The notes under the pieces were generated by a model. That model was not told the DNA's origin. It saw only the letters and a program-made list of their open reading frames with translations, and ran no database searches. DNA of 64,000 bases from assembly GCA_029959195.1 (NCBI GenBank), contig CP114121.1:1798001-1862000 (forward strand), given 5' to 3'. Below, piece by piece: positions 12,357 to 26,400 of the stretch. Numbering within the stretch: position 1 is the first letter of the stretch; each line of letters begins with the position of its first letter. This DNA is from Dictyophora rubrovolvata (Eukaryota; Basidiomycota; Agaricomycetes; Phallales; Phallaceae). A program made the translations under genes and the position numbers.

Positions 12357-13259
12357 CTTGAGGTAGTTTAAAGAAATTGAGATACCTGCTAATGGCTGAC
12401 AGTGAGTCCGACTATGGGGACGAGGCTACCTTTTAATAAAGGAAGGGAGTAGAAAAGAAGTCGGAAATGCGGAGTAGCGGGGCGCGCGTTATCAACCAGA
12501 TCATCGCAGACTAGTAACCACCTTAACCTAGGTAACAAAAGATGCTGAGCTCTATGATTGGCTACAAAAAAGGGCGAGCGTTCGGGTGGCACAAGAATAC
12601 TGAAGTCTGTAGGAAACTTGCTTGAGAAAGCGCCAGTGGGCACAAGCCTGTTTCAAGCAAAGCTTGCCCCCATCTGAAATATTCACATTCACGAGGAGAA
12701 TCATTCTGAGGTGTCGAAAAAAAGTTGGCAGCTACACAGGGTTGTCATCTGGGAGAGGAAAACCCGAACAGGCGGTACCACTACGAATGGGAGGATAAGC
12801 CTACATCAAACGTCACTGATTTTCGACAAACAACATTCTCGCCGACGATCAGATGCGAATAATCATGATACATTGTACTCACTCACTCGCAACGCTAAGT
12901 AATTGCCGGCCCGAGTATTTATACCGTGTAATGTGTAGTATAATTAGCTTCCGACTCCGGAGGCTCTGAAATGTCAGTGCTGAGATGATGACAAGATCTG
13001 GTCGGTCTTTCTAAAGAAAATACAAGGCTAAGCACACCATCCAGGACTGTTTCGAAATATATGTGTCTGCTTGGGGGCACTTGGTGGTGAGGTGCACGAA
13101 AATTTTCGCTTACGCGATAAACGCTCGTTTGGGTTGATCGTGTACGGGTTGTCCTCCATCTTCTCTCTTATTACACTATTGATTCTTGTACTTTTCTTGG
13201 ATTATTTATTTCAATTGACCAACAATCTAGACCTTCAATTAGACTACTTCTCTTCTGTT
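12357..13259. other. Divergent intergenic region with probable 5' exons of the membrane protein
   Basis: The left part likely contains unresolved N-terminal exons of the minus-strand membrane protein. The right part should hold the promoter of the elongation factor gene. No other gene is seen. Confidence 0.5.
12916..12923 (-). promoter_or_regulatory. TATA box (TATAAATA on minus strand)
   Basis: The minus strand reads TATAAATA in a GC-rich setting, with room for a transcript running toward the membrane-protein gene. It supports a start for that gene between about 12850 and 12890. Confidence 0.4.
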
Positions 13260-16200
13260 ATGGATACCCTCACCGCTCTCCTTGATGAACTCAAAGTAGC
13301 CCCTACGGCACCCGGTAAGCAAAAAATGCTCTTTTAGCTATATCCAATCGAAGTTCAATCTCATACCATCCTCTTAACGATAATAGATGCCAAAGCAGCT
13401 GCTTCCAAACTAGCTAAAGAAGTACAGAAAAAAGGCTTATCGTGTCTATCGTTCGCATCAGTTTTCCTTCTTCCTTGTCGCCTCATAACCCATGAATTAG
13501 CGATGGCAAAGTCTTGGAAAATCTACATTTGTTTGCTACAAATAAGAAATCTGGTTACGAACGTGAATCAGGAGCCCTTGGGTTTCAATATCTTGCAAAT
13601 ATTCTAGGACCCGCTTCAGCACCCATTCTCTTGTCCTCTCTCCCTACTCTATATGACTTGTACATGGATAAAGGAGAGGTCGTCCGGAATGCCGCTGCTG
13701 AAGCTGTCAAGAATATTCTCAATCTCTGTCCACCGGAGTCTGTTCCACAACTATTTCGTGTTTTGGAGGATATAATCGAAAAGGGCAAATGGAAGGCCAA
13801 GATCGGGGCGTTAGACGGAATAAAAATGTTCGTCAAAACCGCGCGAGGACGGGTCGCTGATGAACTCGGTGTAACATTGCTGAAAGTGGAGATAGCTTTA
13901 CACGATACAAAACAAGAGGTGCGTGCACGGTGATAATTCGTGTTCGTCTGTGTAAGCGAAGATTGCTTCCTAGGTATCAACTGCGGCGACGAAATGCGCA
14001 ACCCAGTTATGCACTACACTTGACAATCCTGATCTAATACCTCATATCCCTCTTTTGGTGAAATGCATGTCTAACCCCGGCCAAGTTCCGGAATGCATCA
14101 AGGCTCTTTCTTCCACTACATTTGTCGCTGAGGTCAAAGCACCTGCGCTGGCTGTCCTCGTTCCAATGCTAATCCGAGCACTAAATGATCGAAGCATGGA
14201 AGTTCAAAGACGCACTGTTGTCGTAATAGACAATCTGGTCAAACTTGTCCGGGATCCTAAAGTTGCTGCAAGGTATTTGAGCAGCCTTGTCGAAGGTGTT
14301 CATCGAATAGCGGAGTCGGCATCATTCCCCGAGGTGATTATACATACGTTTCTGCTTCTTGGCTTATTTACTTTTGCTTTTCATAGGTTCGAGCGTTCGC
14401 AGCTGCGGCGCATGTCACGCTTCTCAAGGCAGGTGCACTTTCAACCGGTGTGCCACCACCCCCTCGAGACCTCGAGAGGGAGGTAGCTGATGTCTATGCC
14501 CGGCTGTGGTCGATTATATCACCCGAATTGATTGCTCCTGGTACCCCAGAAGTCGTTCATCCGTTGTTCGAGGCATCCCTGAGATTTGCATCAAGAATGG
14601 TTGCAAATTTGGTGTATGACCATACTTTTTCTGCTGCTGATAATCCTATCTGGATCCGGACCCTGGGCGTATATTTGGACCCATGGTTGCCCAAAGATTC
14701 CCAGGTAACTGGAACAACATTGGCTGAACGTGCCCGAGAGAATTTCCTGCTATCGTATATGGCGCAGTTTAAATCCACTTCTGACACTGCCGACGGTGAA
14801 GAGTTGCTATGCAATACTCTCTTTTCTTTAGCTTATGGCGCTCTACTTCTTCTGTCTCATACTACCCTTCGTCTCGTGAGAGGTCGACGTTACGGCATCC
14901 TGGGACCCAACGGAAGTGGTAAATCTACTCTTATGCGATCACTGAAAGAAGGGAAAGTGGAGAATTTTCCACCCCAGGACGTAGTACGTGCGACAATGGT
15001 GGAACATGCCCTCATGGGAGAAGATACAAGTTTGAATATAGTTGATTTCATTGGTGCAGGTCAGTGATATGACGCAAATCATGATTTTCGTGATGGTTTG
15101 TTATTTAATATTTACATAGATAAGCAACTGGCGGGAATATCAAGAACAAAAATTAAAGAGAAGCTTATAGAAGTGGGATTTGATGAACAGCGGTTGTCAG
15201 GCACGGTTGGTAGTTTGTCAGGTGGCTGGAAAATGAAACTAGAATTAGCTAGAGCAATGCTATACAATGCGGATCTATTATTACTAGACGAGGTATGTGC
15301 CGATATCTAATACAAACGCGAGAAAATACTAATCTCATTCCGTAAAGCCCACTAATCATGTAAGTTTTATTCCTAGTCATCGGACAATCCCAAACAATTA
15401 ACTGCTTAAAAGTTAGACCGTGACTCCGTGAAATGGCTGGAAGACTATCTTGTTTCCCAGAAGAACGTTACTTGCCTGATTGTTAGCCATGACTCCGGGT
15501 AGGTCTCCGAGTATAGCAGACTTCAAAGTTGTCTTTACTAAACTTTCCCCTTAGCTTCTTGGACAATGTAACGACAGATATTATTCATTACGAGTCCAAA
15601 AAGGTAGGGCGTGATTAATTAATTTTGTTGTGTTCTATCTCAACAAATCTTAGCTTGTATATTATCCCGGAAACCTTTCTTCATTCGTTGAAAAACACCC
15701 AGAAGCGAAATCGTATTACACCCTCGCTGCTACTTCCATCAAATTCACATTCCCTCCTCCGAATTCTCTCATGGGCGTGCGCAGCAATACTCGTGCAATC
15801 CTAAAAATGGTGAAATGCACTTATGTTTACCCGGGGAGAACTGAGCCCAGCTTAATCGACGTGAGCTGCGCCCTATCGCTATCAAGGTATGTTTTTATAT
15901 AAATTTTATTCAAAACTGAAGTAATGTTTTGAAAAGTCGTGTCGGGATTATCGGACCTAATGGTGCTGGGAAATCTACTCTGATTAAGCTGTTAACGGTA
16001 CATCATTATCCCATCTCGTAATCACTTGTTACTAACTTTGAGAAAAGGGAGAAATGGAACCTCAGGAGGGTACTGTTTATAAACACCCCGCACTGCGTGT
16101 TGCATATGTTTCACAACATGCGACTCATCATATAGGTATTCGCTCGTTTAGATTTTTTTTTGAGCGAAAAATACTTATCTTTGTTTCGTCATTCTGACCG

Positions 16201-17484
16201 ACACCTGGAAAAGACTCCAATCCAATACATGTCAGTTATCCTCGCTTGCTAATATCCTGAAACTGAGTTTATCTAGCCAATGGCGTTACCAAGACGGACA
16301 CGATCGTTAGTAATGTTTTAGATTAATCGCATAGCCCATGCTAATACCATGACATCCAGGCGAAATTTTAGAGAAGGTGACTCGTGTATTAACTGAGGAG
16401 GAGAAGAAGGCGATGGATGGTGTGTGGGTGGGACGAACGGGGGAAAAGCGATACCTTGAAGTTAGTTAAGAAAAAATATCGCCAGCTTGTGTTAACGACT
16501 TCTTCTTCTAGATGATAATGGGTCGTCAAAAGCTCAAAAAATCATTCCAATATGAAGTTAAATGGCGCGGGTTAGATCACAAGTTTAATGTTTGGGTTCC
16601 CCGGGAGCAGCTGCTCGAGAAAGGTTTTACGAAACTGGTTCAGCAGTTCGATGATTTAGAAGCGTCGAGAGAAGGTGCTGGGTTTAGGGAGACCGCCACT
16701 AATATCGTTAGGAAACATCTGGAGGACATAGGCCTCGATGGCGATATCGCTCAATACAATGAGATATCTGGTTTATCGGGAGGTTGGTCGTGCCACTTTC
16801 TTCGAGTTTCCCTGATTCATTGACGCTTTTCAAAGGTCAAAAAATAAAGCTGGTTATTGCAGCCGCGCTTTGGAGTAATCCTCAGGTGAGTATCTTAGTA
16901 TTGTATGTTGGTGCAGTTCAAAAAGTGGTACTGTCGATGTAGATCTGCGTCTTGGACGAACCCACGAACTTTTTAGATCGCGAAGCTTTGGGGGGACTAG
17001 CTGTGGCTATTCGTGACTGGGCTGGCGCAGTAGTAAGGCTTTATTTCCCAAGGCCAGAGTGCATCATTGTTTAATATTTTCTAGGTCATTATTTCCCATA
17101 ACAACGAATTCGTCACCGCTCTGTGTAAGTGTATGAAGATTTGTCAGACTGTGTACTTATTTAGTTGTACCAGGTCCTGAAATATGGAATATGGAAGCTG
17201 GCCGTCTAACACGCAAGGGAATTATAGCTGTTGTCGAGGATGCTTTCGTCGACGGTAAGTTGACCCCAGCGACGAAGTCGAGAAGGACGACACCGGCTGC
17301 TTCGGCGGTTCCGACGCCTGCCGCTAGTGGGGCCGAAGATGGCAAGGCTTCTACACTTCCAATTGTTAAGAAGAAGAAAAAGACCCGAAATCAATTAAAA
17401 GCTCAGGAAGAGAGACGGCGGCTGAGGAAACTCGAATGGTTGAACCGTGGAGGCCCCAGGCCCGAAGACACTGACAGCGATTAA
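13260..17484 (+). CDS. TEF3: Translation elongation factor 3 (eEF3), ABC-F ATPase
   Basis: eEF3 is the fungal ATPase that helps release E-site tRNA during elongation. The ATG at 13260 starts MDTLTALLDELKVAPTAPG. HEAT repeats follow (NKKSGYERESGALGFQYL, VKCMSNPGQVPECIKALSS, NDRSMEVQRRTVVVIDNL), then the four-helix bundle. ABC domain 1 has Walker A GPNGSGKST, signature LSGGW and Walker B LLLLDE-PTNH; the four residues PTNH come from a 12-nt micro-exon at 15348-15359. ABC domain 2 has GPNGAGKST, signature LSGGQ and VLDEPTNFLD, with the inserted chromodomain YEVKWRGLDHKFNVWVPREQL that marks eEF3. A lysine-rich tail (KKKKKTRNQLKAQEERRRLR) closes it. All introns checked are GT-AG except 16136-16196, which must end in TG to keep the conserved frame. 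The gene is unusually intron-rich for a highly expressed protein. Confidence 0.95.
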
Positions 17485-20400
17485 CTCTTGTTTTGGCATA
17501 GATATATAATATTGGCTGGGTAGTAATCATTCATAGATGGGATCTTTTATGCATATGTGTTTTCCTTCTCTTTTTCTGTGTGCTTTTTAGGGTCACGGAC
17601 GTTCACGGATCAAGCGACAAGACGCTGGATAAGAGTCGTTTCCCCTTGTTTCTTTCTTTTCGGATTTCTCCAGACATTGGGTGACGGTTGTGAACTCTAG
17701 ACTAATGGCGATGAATTATATTGTCTCGGGAATTAGCGGAAAAACATATGAAAGAGGGCTGCCAACGCACATAGAGGGATAGCCTAGGGAATGAACGGAG
17801 TAGGTGCTGATGAGCAGGAAATAGAAGTCAATTTCGACCATATACTTAGCTCACGGAAGAGAGGAAGCAAACTGCCTATACCAGTCCAGTATGCTCATTG
17901 ATCTATCTATCTTGCGTGTCAATGATATGAATGTGTTTGCAGGCTAGTAGGGGTGGGGGTGAAAATAAGTCGTGATCCGGATAACGTGATAATAAAAAGA
18001 CATACAGAGCTGCCAGCGAGGAAATGTAGTCTTTGCAAAGAAGTGACGAAAAAGGAGTTAATCCTGACATCTGGGCATATATTGCTGCTGTCGACCTCGA
18101 AGTCTTTCCGCCGCCGATGGCCGATGGTACTTATCAACTTCAACTCGTCGAAAGAGGACCCTGATAGATCTTTCGAGACATTATGGTTTCCTTTTATTTT
18201 CGACTCCTTTTCTTCCGGATATCTGAAAACATCTTTATGAAGTCATTTCTAAGGCAGTTGGGAGTTATCGCCGAAGGAGCTGGGCATTCTTAGCCCCTTT
18301 TTATTTTAAGGCATCTGAAAGGTCTCCGAGTTTCAAATGTCTCGGTATCGGTTAGTTTTCCGATGTTCGTCGGCTGGACTGCATAGTAATACATCCCAAG
18401 TTTTTGCCTGGCAGATGTTTCGAAAAAAGTGGCTATAATGTCTCCGGACTTGGGGTGTATTAAATACATGCTAAGACTGCGGTGAGTTTTTATCATGGTC
18501 TCCTAGCTGTCAAACCTAGGCAAAATAAGACCACAAGTAGCACGCTCAGCGAGCTGGTCACAACCTCACAAAATACCATTTTTCACGTTTATGATTTCAG
18601 AAACTTGAATATGAACTTTTTTCAGGCTTACTAATACCTTCTTGTGAGCTTCATAATCGTACATAGATAAAGACTGTTAAGTAATGAACAGGGAATTTAT
18701 TTATCTCAGTTTTCTATGTTAAACGGAGGTACCAACACTACGCCGCGGAAGTAAACTAGACTAGCTATTAGACGCTCAACGGATCGGATATTATTATTTT
18801 TCGCGTTCACGTCAACATTCAATATTCAAGCTTCAAGTTTCAAGTTTCAAGTCGGAAGACACCCTGCCTATCAGAGACTATAACACATTGACACAAGTCT
18901 GAGACAAATGACCACACGTTGAAAGCTAATCGCATGGGTTGATTGCTATTTAGCTTTCTTTTGGTAACGTTGAACCTGCAGCGTCGGCTTGAAGTTGCAA
19001 CCGAAACAGCCGCACTGCGCGACTAAATCTGGGTATTCTCTCTTAAACTTTGAGAGATTACCTAGGAGGACTCAAAGCTCGCCTAAAAACTACATATTGA
19101 TGTGTAAGTCGGACAGTGATTTGAGGAGGTAACATAGGGACTTAACAAACTTGTAGTTTAACCAGTCACAGCCCGGCGCCCCTTACTTCCCTTCTAGTAT
19201 TGCCAATTTTATTCACTCCCTCCAATCAAAACAGGGCTTCATCTTCAAAGTAGCAAAATGTCTACCGAACCCGACTGTAATAAGAGAAATTTTGACCTCT
19301 TTTCCAAATTAACACAAGCCATCATTCATGTTTAGGCCACACATCTGTTCACGGTATTAGACTTAACTTATATCATATATGTATGCTGAACTGACTCGTG
19401 TAATTTTCGCCATTTCCCCGACGGGGTAGAGATTTGAGCAACAGCCAGCTAAAAGGGGGAAAAAATCATCATCGCACAGTTCTTGCATCGCCTGTTCCTT
19501 GCTCGGATTTGAATGATGATCCGACTGAACTGCTCGATATGTACATACATAGGTAAGACTGACCCAAGCATAAGTGCATCGGACCGGCGGCAACTACGTT
19601 TTTGAATTGATACTGACAAAAGTGAGTCTTGGTAAACAGGGCCGAAATCAGATTCGTCGAGATTGTCAGATCGTTTAATACGAAAATTTATTGATAGTAT
19701 CAACCCAATCACCCGATTTTTATCGTTTGCATTGCCTCAATCGCCCAGTTGCACCTCAATCAGGCGACGGGAGTTAGAAAATAATTTGACTGTGCCTCTT
19801 TTTAATAAACATCTTTTTCACCAATCACCCTTGTGCTGTGCGGGGCAATCAAAGGATTTACTTATGGTGTGATCACCATGTTATCCATTCACATCAATGT
19901 TGATCTCCAGCTGATTGAACAAGATCTTACGTGGTCCTTCTCTTCGGGTTTTCATAGACATACATAATAAATAAAGCATGGTTCGACTTGGTCGTTTATA
20001 AAGAGTTACATGTTACAGCGGACAGACGCAACCGCTTTTAACTGCATTGAGACATGTATGTACATGTGTAGTTCTCGTCTATTCAGATAAGTGGAAAAGG
20101 AACGAACAACGAAGAATAGATAGAGAGTTGTCCAGATCGCACTTACTCTCGGAGAATGGTGTTTGAATTGAAAAGAAAAGCCTTAAAAAAAGGAGAAAGA
20201 GTACGTGGTTTCGGTGATATAATCTGCGCTAATTGAGCTGAACTAGTAGGAGAAACTCGAAGGGTGTTACGTATTTGCCTCTTTTGAGTTATTTAGCCTT
20301 GTTTCTATCTCCAACTGCTTTAATCCCGTGCCAAACTTAATTTGTTAATTAATTCTTAATCTGTTCATTATTACGACACTACTGCAACAGGGAATACGTC

Positions 20401-23400
20401 CTAGCTAGTCGATTGCGTGCTAGTTGAGCTTGCTGGCGTGTAAATGGTTTATCAGTTTGACAATGACGACTTGGGTACTTCACTGTGATTTCCACAAGGT
20501 AATGGCGTATAGGGCTAATAGGCTACGCGGCGACTCCCAGAAAATGCCTTGATAACTCGACTGTGTTTAAAGATGTCATGTGGACCAGACAAACGCTGGT
20601 TATCAGCTTCTAGAATTGAACGAAAAGAAAAAAAGACAATGCCCTAACCAAAACTGTGGGAGAACTGAAAGGTCCAGTCGGTCCGCCATCAAATCGTGTG
20701 AAAAGTTGGATCAGTGGGTTCCACTTAGTCCCGGAACGCGTTCAGGATGGAAAGGACGCAAAAACGAAAAAAGGCAAGAAGGAAACGAAAGAAGACCGAT
20801 CGACAGATTGGACCAGCCTCAGAACTGATTGATGCGAATTATATTTATATTTTTATATTGTTATTGTTTATTACGTGACGAGATGGACATTGCAATTGGA
20901 TTTGTAGGCAAGGCAAGAAAACCCAATTCAGTATGCGTTTGGAAAACTCGGGTGTGTCAAGCGGCGGTATTATGTACTGTACTGGATAGGAGGAGGATCC
21001 ACTGTCGAACAAGTTGGAGGAGAGAAATGATGTAGGAAAAGGTTTTGATCAAGGAGGACAAGGAGCCACTCGGACGTTCGGAAAAGTGATGTAAGTACAG
21101 ATGAATCTTATCCGAATTCGCCGTCGATGGATGTTTATGGGTAAAAGATCAGTGACAGGGGTGGTGTGGTATTAACAGATGACCGCAGTGGAGCAATTTC
21201 CGCAAGGAAATATGACCGCTGTGTTTGGAGAAGGGGGGTAGGCGAGGGAGGCTGTGAGAGGAATGTGTGTAAAGAAGATCGGATTGAATGGGTGAGAATC
21301 ATGGCCCACATGCCTGGAATACTGTCCCGTCATTATCAATACGGGAGAAGAAGTTGCGTTGTTTAGTTACGCGAGTCAGCGCCGTTGTTTTGTATTTGCA
21401 AACTGGCACCGTACATGTTGCACTGGCTGATCCTGATAAGTTGAGGAATAGACGGGGGAGGGTATGCCCACGAAGACAACAAAACATGGATATTCCGACG
21501 CTTGGCTTGCTTTTGGAGAGGCGTTTGACATTTCCTGAAAGGACAAGGTTTGAAATGCAGTTCCACCTATGGCCGGAGGATGATGGCGACCGTCGTAGCA
21601 AATCGGAAACAGGACTGAACCGAAACTGCAGCGTGTAATGCATTAACGCATCAAGCCATGCAACAAGCGCGTAGCGGATACCAGCAGCATGTTCTTTCAA
21701 CGGGCTGGTTGACCTTAAGACTTAGAGGAAGAAGGTGGCTGGCATCGGACGGGCCCAAGCCTGTCGTCCAGCTCAAGTTCTTTTTTTGTGTTCAATTCTC
21801 ACGGAGACTACTAGCAGTTATCATTCCGTGAATGGAGATTACATTATAGAATAAGTTGTTAACTTACAAGTTAACTCTATAATATTATAGAAGTAAACAT
21901 TCCATATCAGTGCAAAGTTTTGAGCGAAACGTTCGCGCGCACGAGACAGGACTATCTTTGGACATAGTCTGCTTACGTAATAACCGTCGATGACCGTGAC
22001 TTTTCTTTCAGGTCGTTTTGGTGCTAAACACCGCCGCAACATGTTTCCTGTTCTTTTTTTTTCCTTGGTCTTCACTTTTTTTTCTGACGGTATGCCAGGC
22101 TGGCAAAACAGGGCTAATCTCTAAGCCAATCTTGCCCAAAAAATCGCAGGCGCAACACGCCCGGAAGTCGTGCAAGACACGAGATTATACTCAACGCAGG
22201 CCGAAAGCGTTTGTCGATAAAAATCAAATAACTTGTTTAAAATTTTTTATTTTATTCTTCTTCGAATAGCGGAGAGAAGGCTAATAACGTTTTTTTAGCT
22301 TGTCTAATCGATCGCTTTTCGAAGTTTACGTAAGTAGCGGTGCGCAAGCAGGATGACATCAATGATCCCAACCTTTAGAGACGAAATGAAAAAATTTTAA
22401 TGCGTGGCGAAGAAAAAAAACAACAAACCACCTAATACGTAAGTCATATTTCTTATCGTAGAACTCGGCTAAAAAATCTTCTTTCCTTTGTTGTGTTCAA
22501 ATTTGTGCGGAAGACTGCAACAAGCAAAGTTTGTTTGTTTGTTTGGTTTTTTTTTAAAATCGGATGGTGACTTTGTGCGGGGGTGGATAAGTAAAGTAAA
22601 TTCGGGTGCAATTAAAACGAAGCCCTGAGCCTGATCGTGAACTCTGATGATCATGACATATCGTGTTATCATGAAACGCCGGTACCAAACTGCATCTTGT
22701 TCTGGTCTCCTCCGTCGTGTTGTAAGTATTAAAAACTTGTCACAGATTACAAGTTTAGTTTCTCGCTTTTTTTTCCTTATCCACACGAGTATGAGACTGA
22801 GTAACAAGAATATTCCCGATATACAAATATACTATGCCATGCACATGACCGGGGAAGGAAGGATTTGGTTAGCGAGAAATTAATAGTAATGTACGGTCCA
22901 ATTTCCTTTTTTTAAAAAAAGTTGTTTTGGAGTTGTACTTATCGTCATCACCTATGTCATAACTGACAATACACGATATATATAATCAACGACTTCCTGA
23001 ACCGAGCCGTGCTTCTTCATCGGATTCACTTCATAACCTATATGGACTTATTCAACGATGACAAATACATTTCATGCGGCGGACTGCTTGTGTGCCAATA
23101 CATACAACAGGCGGGTCTTCCATCGGGGGAAGCACCTTGCGTAGACGTAGTCACGTACCGCTCCGACGTATCAATGAATTCAGCAATACATTATGCCTGA
23201 TTCGGAGATTATATATCTTTATCTCCCGGCACTTGTTGTGAATCGGATGAACAATATATTCCAGATGCGTCATAGGCAATGTGCAACTAGAAAACATACT
23301 AAACATCAGGCATCAAGTTCTTCGGAAAATTGCAGTACTGTAAATATTACACACCTGCCTTATAGCGACTAGCTCGGGTCATCGAAGAAATCATTGCGCA

Positions 23401-26400
23401 TATATAACCTGCAATTCAAGAGTGTTTGAAGTTCTTTGGTCCACCATTTACTATCAACATTAAGCGAATGGCTAGTTTTACTATTTAGGTTACTTCTTTG
23501 TCTGGTTTAAAAAGGAATAGGAAGAGACCTGTGGGATGGGTAAACCCGCCTACGCTTACGCCGCCATTGTGTCAAGTCCTCAGTACTAGTAACGCCTAGG
23601 GTCAATCTATTCAGCGGATAGCAACGGCGAATCCGAGCTTCGAATTCGAGTTTCATCCTACCGTGTATGTACGTTACTGAAGTGTCCTGTCAAGGGCACG
23701 ACCGTCAAAAAAAAAATTTTTTTTCTCTCTCTTTCTGATCGGAAATGAACTTTAACACGGCGAGTAGTATTGCAGAACTTGGGTTGTCAAACTGCCAGTT
23801 GGGACATAGCACCTTGAGCTTGACCTGCCACTGGAACAAGAAGGAGAGAGAAAAAAAGAACCACGACATGCGGGGGAGTATATAGTGATAAGCTGTAAAA
23901 CTGAATGAAGACGATCCGGAAAGACTTATCAAGGCAACCAGAGAGAGGGACGGAACACTATTATGATCGGGTAAAGAAGTAGACTAAGGACATATTATGC
24001 GGGGTGGTCGTCTAAACATTTATTTACTATGTATTACACCCTTCCCTTCATGATATTAGCGCAGGTGCCTAGTTGACGGCGTGCGCAACAGGCTTAGTCC
24101 ACGTGACAAAAGCGAGGAATCGGCTCAACTGTAATATCATTTCCTTAGACTCACATCGTTCCGTATTATGTATGTATATGGGAGTGAAGGGCGGTGACCC
24201 ATTACATGCTGCCTTTTTTTTTGACAGCTGGCTAGTACAATGACGTCTCGGGTGGACGCGGCAGTGAAGTCGGTGATTAACGGATGTTAGTACATTCGTA
24301 TATGCCGGCATGTACCATATAGATATCTATTCGTTGTAGACGAAGTATATATGGTTAGTACGTTCTTCTCTGACAAGAGAGCCAAGGAGGAACACATACA
24401 TCAACATTCAATTGAGTTACATAACGATTTGATCTAGTAGCACACATGCATACATTAACTCCTTGCCCAATTGATTCTAATCACTATCTGCGGTCCCGTG
24501 GGAGGTGAAATGTTTTGAATCTGTCACTTGAGAAAACTTCTTTTTCAAGGGATCGATCCTCGTAACCCCTTCAGCTCAAAGACGCTGCTATGCATATTTA
24601 AATATACGCACAAGGTGGAAACGGTCTAATAGTCCAGAGTTCGCAGAATAAAGCTGCCGCTGAATATTAATTTTTCCTAGTTTAGTTCTGGAGTAGAAAC
24701 TACTACATGAATCTATGAGTATTTCATTGAACTTCCATTTAAACTTATTTCATCTAATCTGCATCTCACCTCATCTCATCTCATTGACATCTTCGATTCG
24801 ACAGAATCGGAATCAAAATCTCCTGATCCTCACAATTATAAGGAAGATTAAAAGAAGAGATTACATACATACATATATCATATATATCATTTTTGGCTTA
24901 TCTCGATTTCTATTATCTGTAAGAGCTATGTAGCGATCACAAGGCGTTGACGAAGTGTTACGGGAGCATATATATTATACACTGCTTTCGGCTTAGCCTT
25001 ATGGAGGATGATGCTGCATGATGGACGGTTTTCGTATTTATTCTTTGGGACCTGTGTAAATATGTCATGCGCAGTGAAAGAAAAGGGGTAAATCAGGAGG
25101 TGACTATCACCGAATTGATTACTGTCAAGAATGTTCTGTTTATTTACAATTGGCTTACACTGGCGAATCTAGTATAATGCGCGCGCGGGAAAACGAAGAA
25201 GTAGCACTTGTCATAGGCACGCGCGTGAACCTTATCAGCAAAGAAAGAGGTCAATACAATGTGGTTTGGGCTTTTGCGAAGCTAACTTTTTTTTTTTTCA
25301 AAATCCCGTTGCATGCAGAAACAAAAGAGACTTCTTATTTTGAATCACGATCTTCCCAGACGACAATGAGTTGTTGCTGTAATAGATAAAGTGGCCCCCG
25401 GAAGATAGCACACCAAATTTATACACTCTAAAAATCAAAAGTTGAAACTGAATCAGAAATGTGAATGAGAATGGGAGAGCATAAACACCCGTTCGCAAGT
25501 TATTACGTACTACTTACCGACGTTTTTTTTCTGTAGCAACTGTTCACGTGAGATGTGTTTCACTGACAACTTCGAGAAGTTAAAAGGGAATGGAAGAAGA
25601 ACGACCACATGTGCCTCGTCACTGCAAGCCCTTGTGTTTCTAAACCCGCACAGCTCTGTCGAGGTGTCGTCCATCACAGTGTATCATGCCTAGTAGCCCC
25701 TAGTAGCCCTGGGGCTTCTTGATTATTCACTATTATGTAGCCTGCTTCTTTGAAAGATGCATAACGCCAGTGACTGAGTTGACGCGTGAAAATCCGAATG
25801 ATCCCTGGCTTTCCTTTCCTTTCGGTTTGAATTACATATAGTTCAGCGAACTTGAAATGTTACAAGTCAAAGATCCTATGACACTGACGCAATGCCAATA
25901 CATACGTTTTTTAGAGTTTAGAGTTTACATTAAGTCCACACCAGACACGGGACGTACAGGCTCGGAATTACATTAGTTCTCGATGCGCCAATGGATCAAG
26001 TTGCCATTGCAGCCATCATGGTCCTACATTACAGAATCTGAGTGCATACGGGTCACCCCCGCCGAGTCTCATTCTGATCGGCGATCGATCGATTGTGATT
26101 TGCGCTGATTTTGCCTCCTCTCCCCCTGGCTTGCGTCATTCGGGTCAGGTTAACGTTACTATGTGCATGTTCTGCCATCCGCGATTCAGAGTTGCGGCAC
26201 CTGCTCAGCTACAATACGCTATGTCAGTTTATGGTGGAATGATAACCGTCGGAACCGGTAACCAGTCATCATCATCCAGCAAGTACCACGTCGACCTGAT
26301 TTTCAACACTGTCACAAATGAATCAAGAACCCCAAAAACTAACTCAAGGTTGTCTGAATCCCCATTATCCAACTGTACTGCTTTCTTCCTCATGTGACTC

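Noticed and set aside
17940-18240. Frame with CSLCKE that might suggest a zinc-binding motif
   Set aside because: Only one Cys pair is present, without a matching second pair or family context.
19500-19515. GGATTTGAAT, similar to part of a tRNA B box
   Set aside because: The rest of the B box and any A box or cloverleaf at the right spacing are absent.
20580-21640. Series of short plus-strand frames, several Lys/Arg-rich
   Set aside because: Purine-rich sequence explains the composition; the frames do not chain and no domain is visible.
24955-24975. TGTTACGGGAG, a sequence reminiscent of the start of some retrotransposon long terminal repeats
   Set aside because: No matching repeat end, target-site duplication or second copy was found nearby.
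26095-26397. 100-codon plus-strand frame starting MICADFASSPP
   Set aside because: It starts from a non-ATG codon, has no recognisable motif, and no intron signals link it to other exons.
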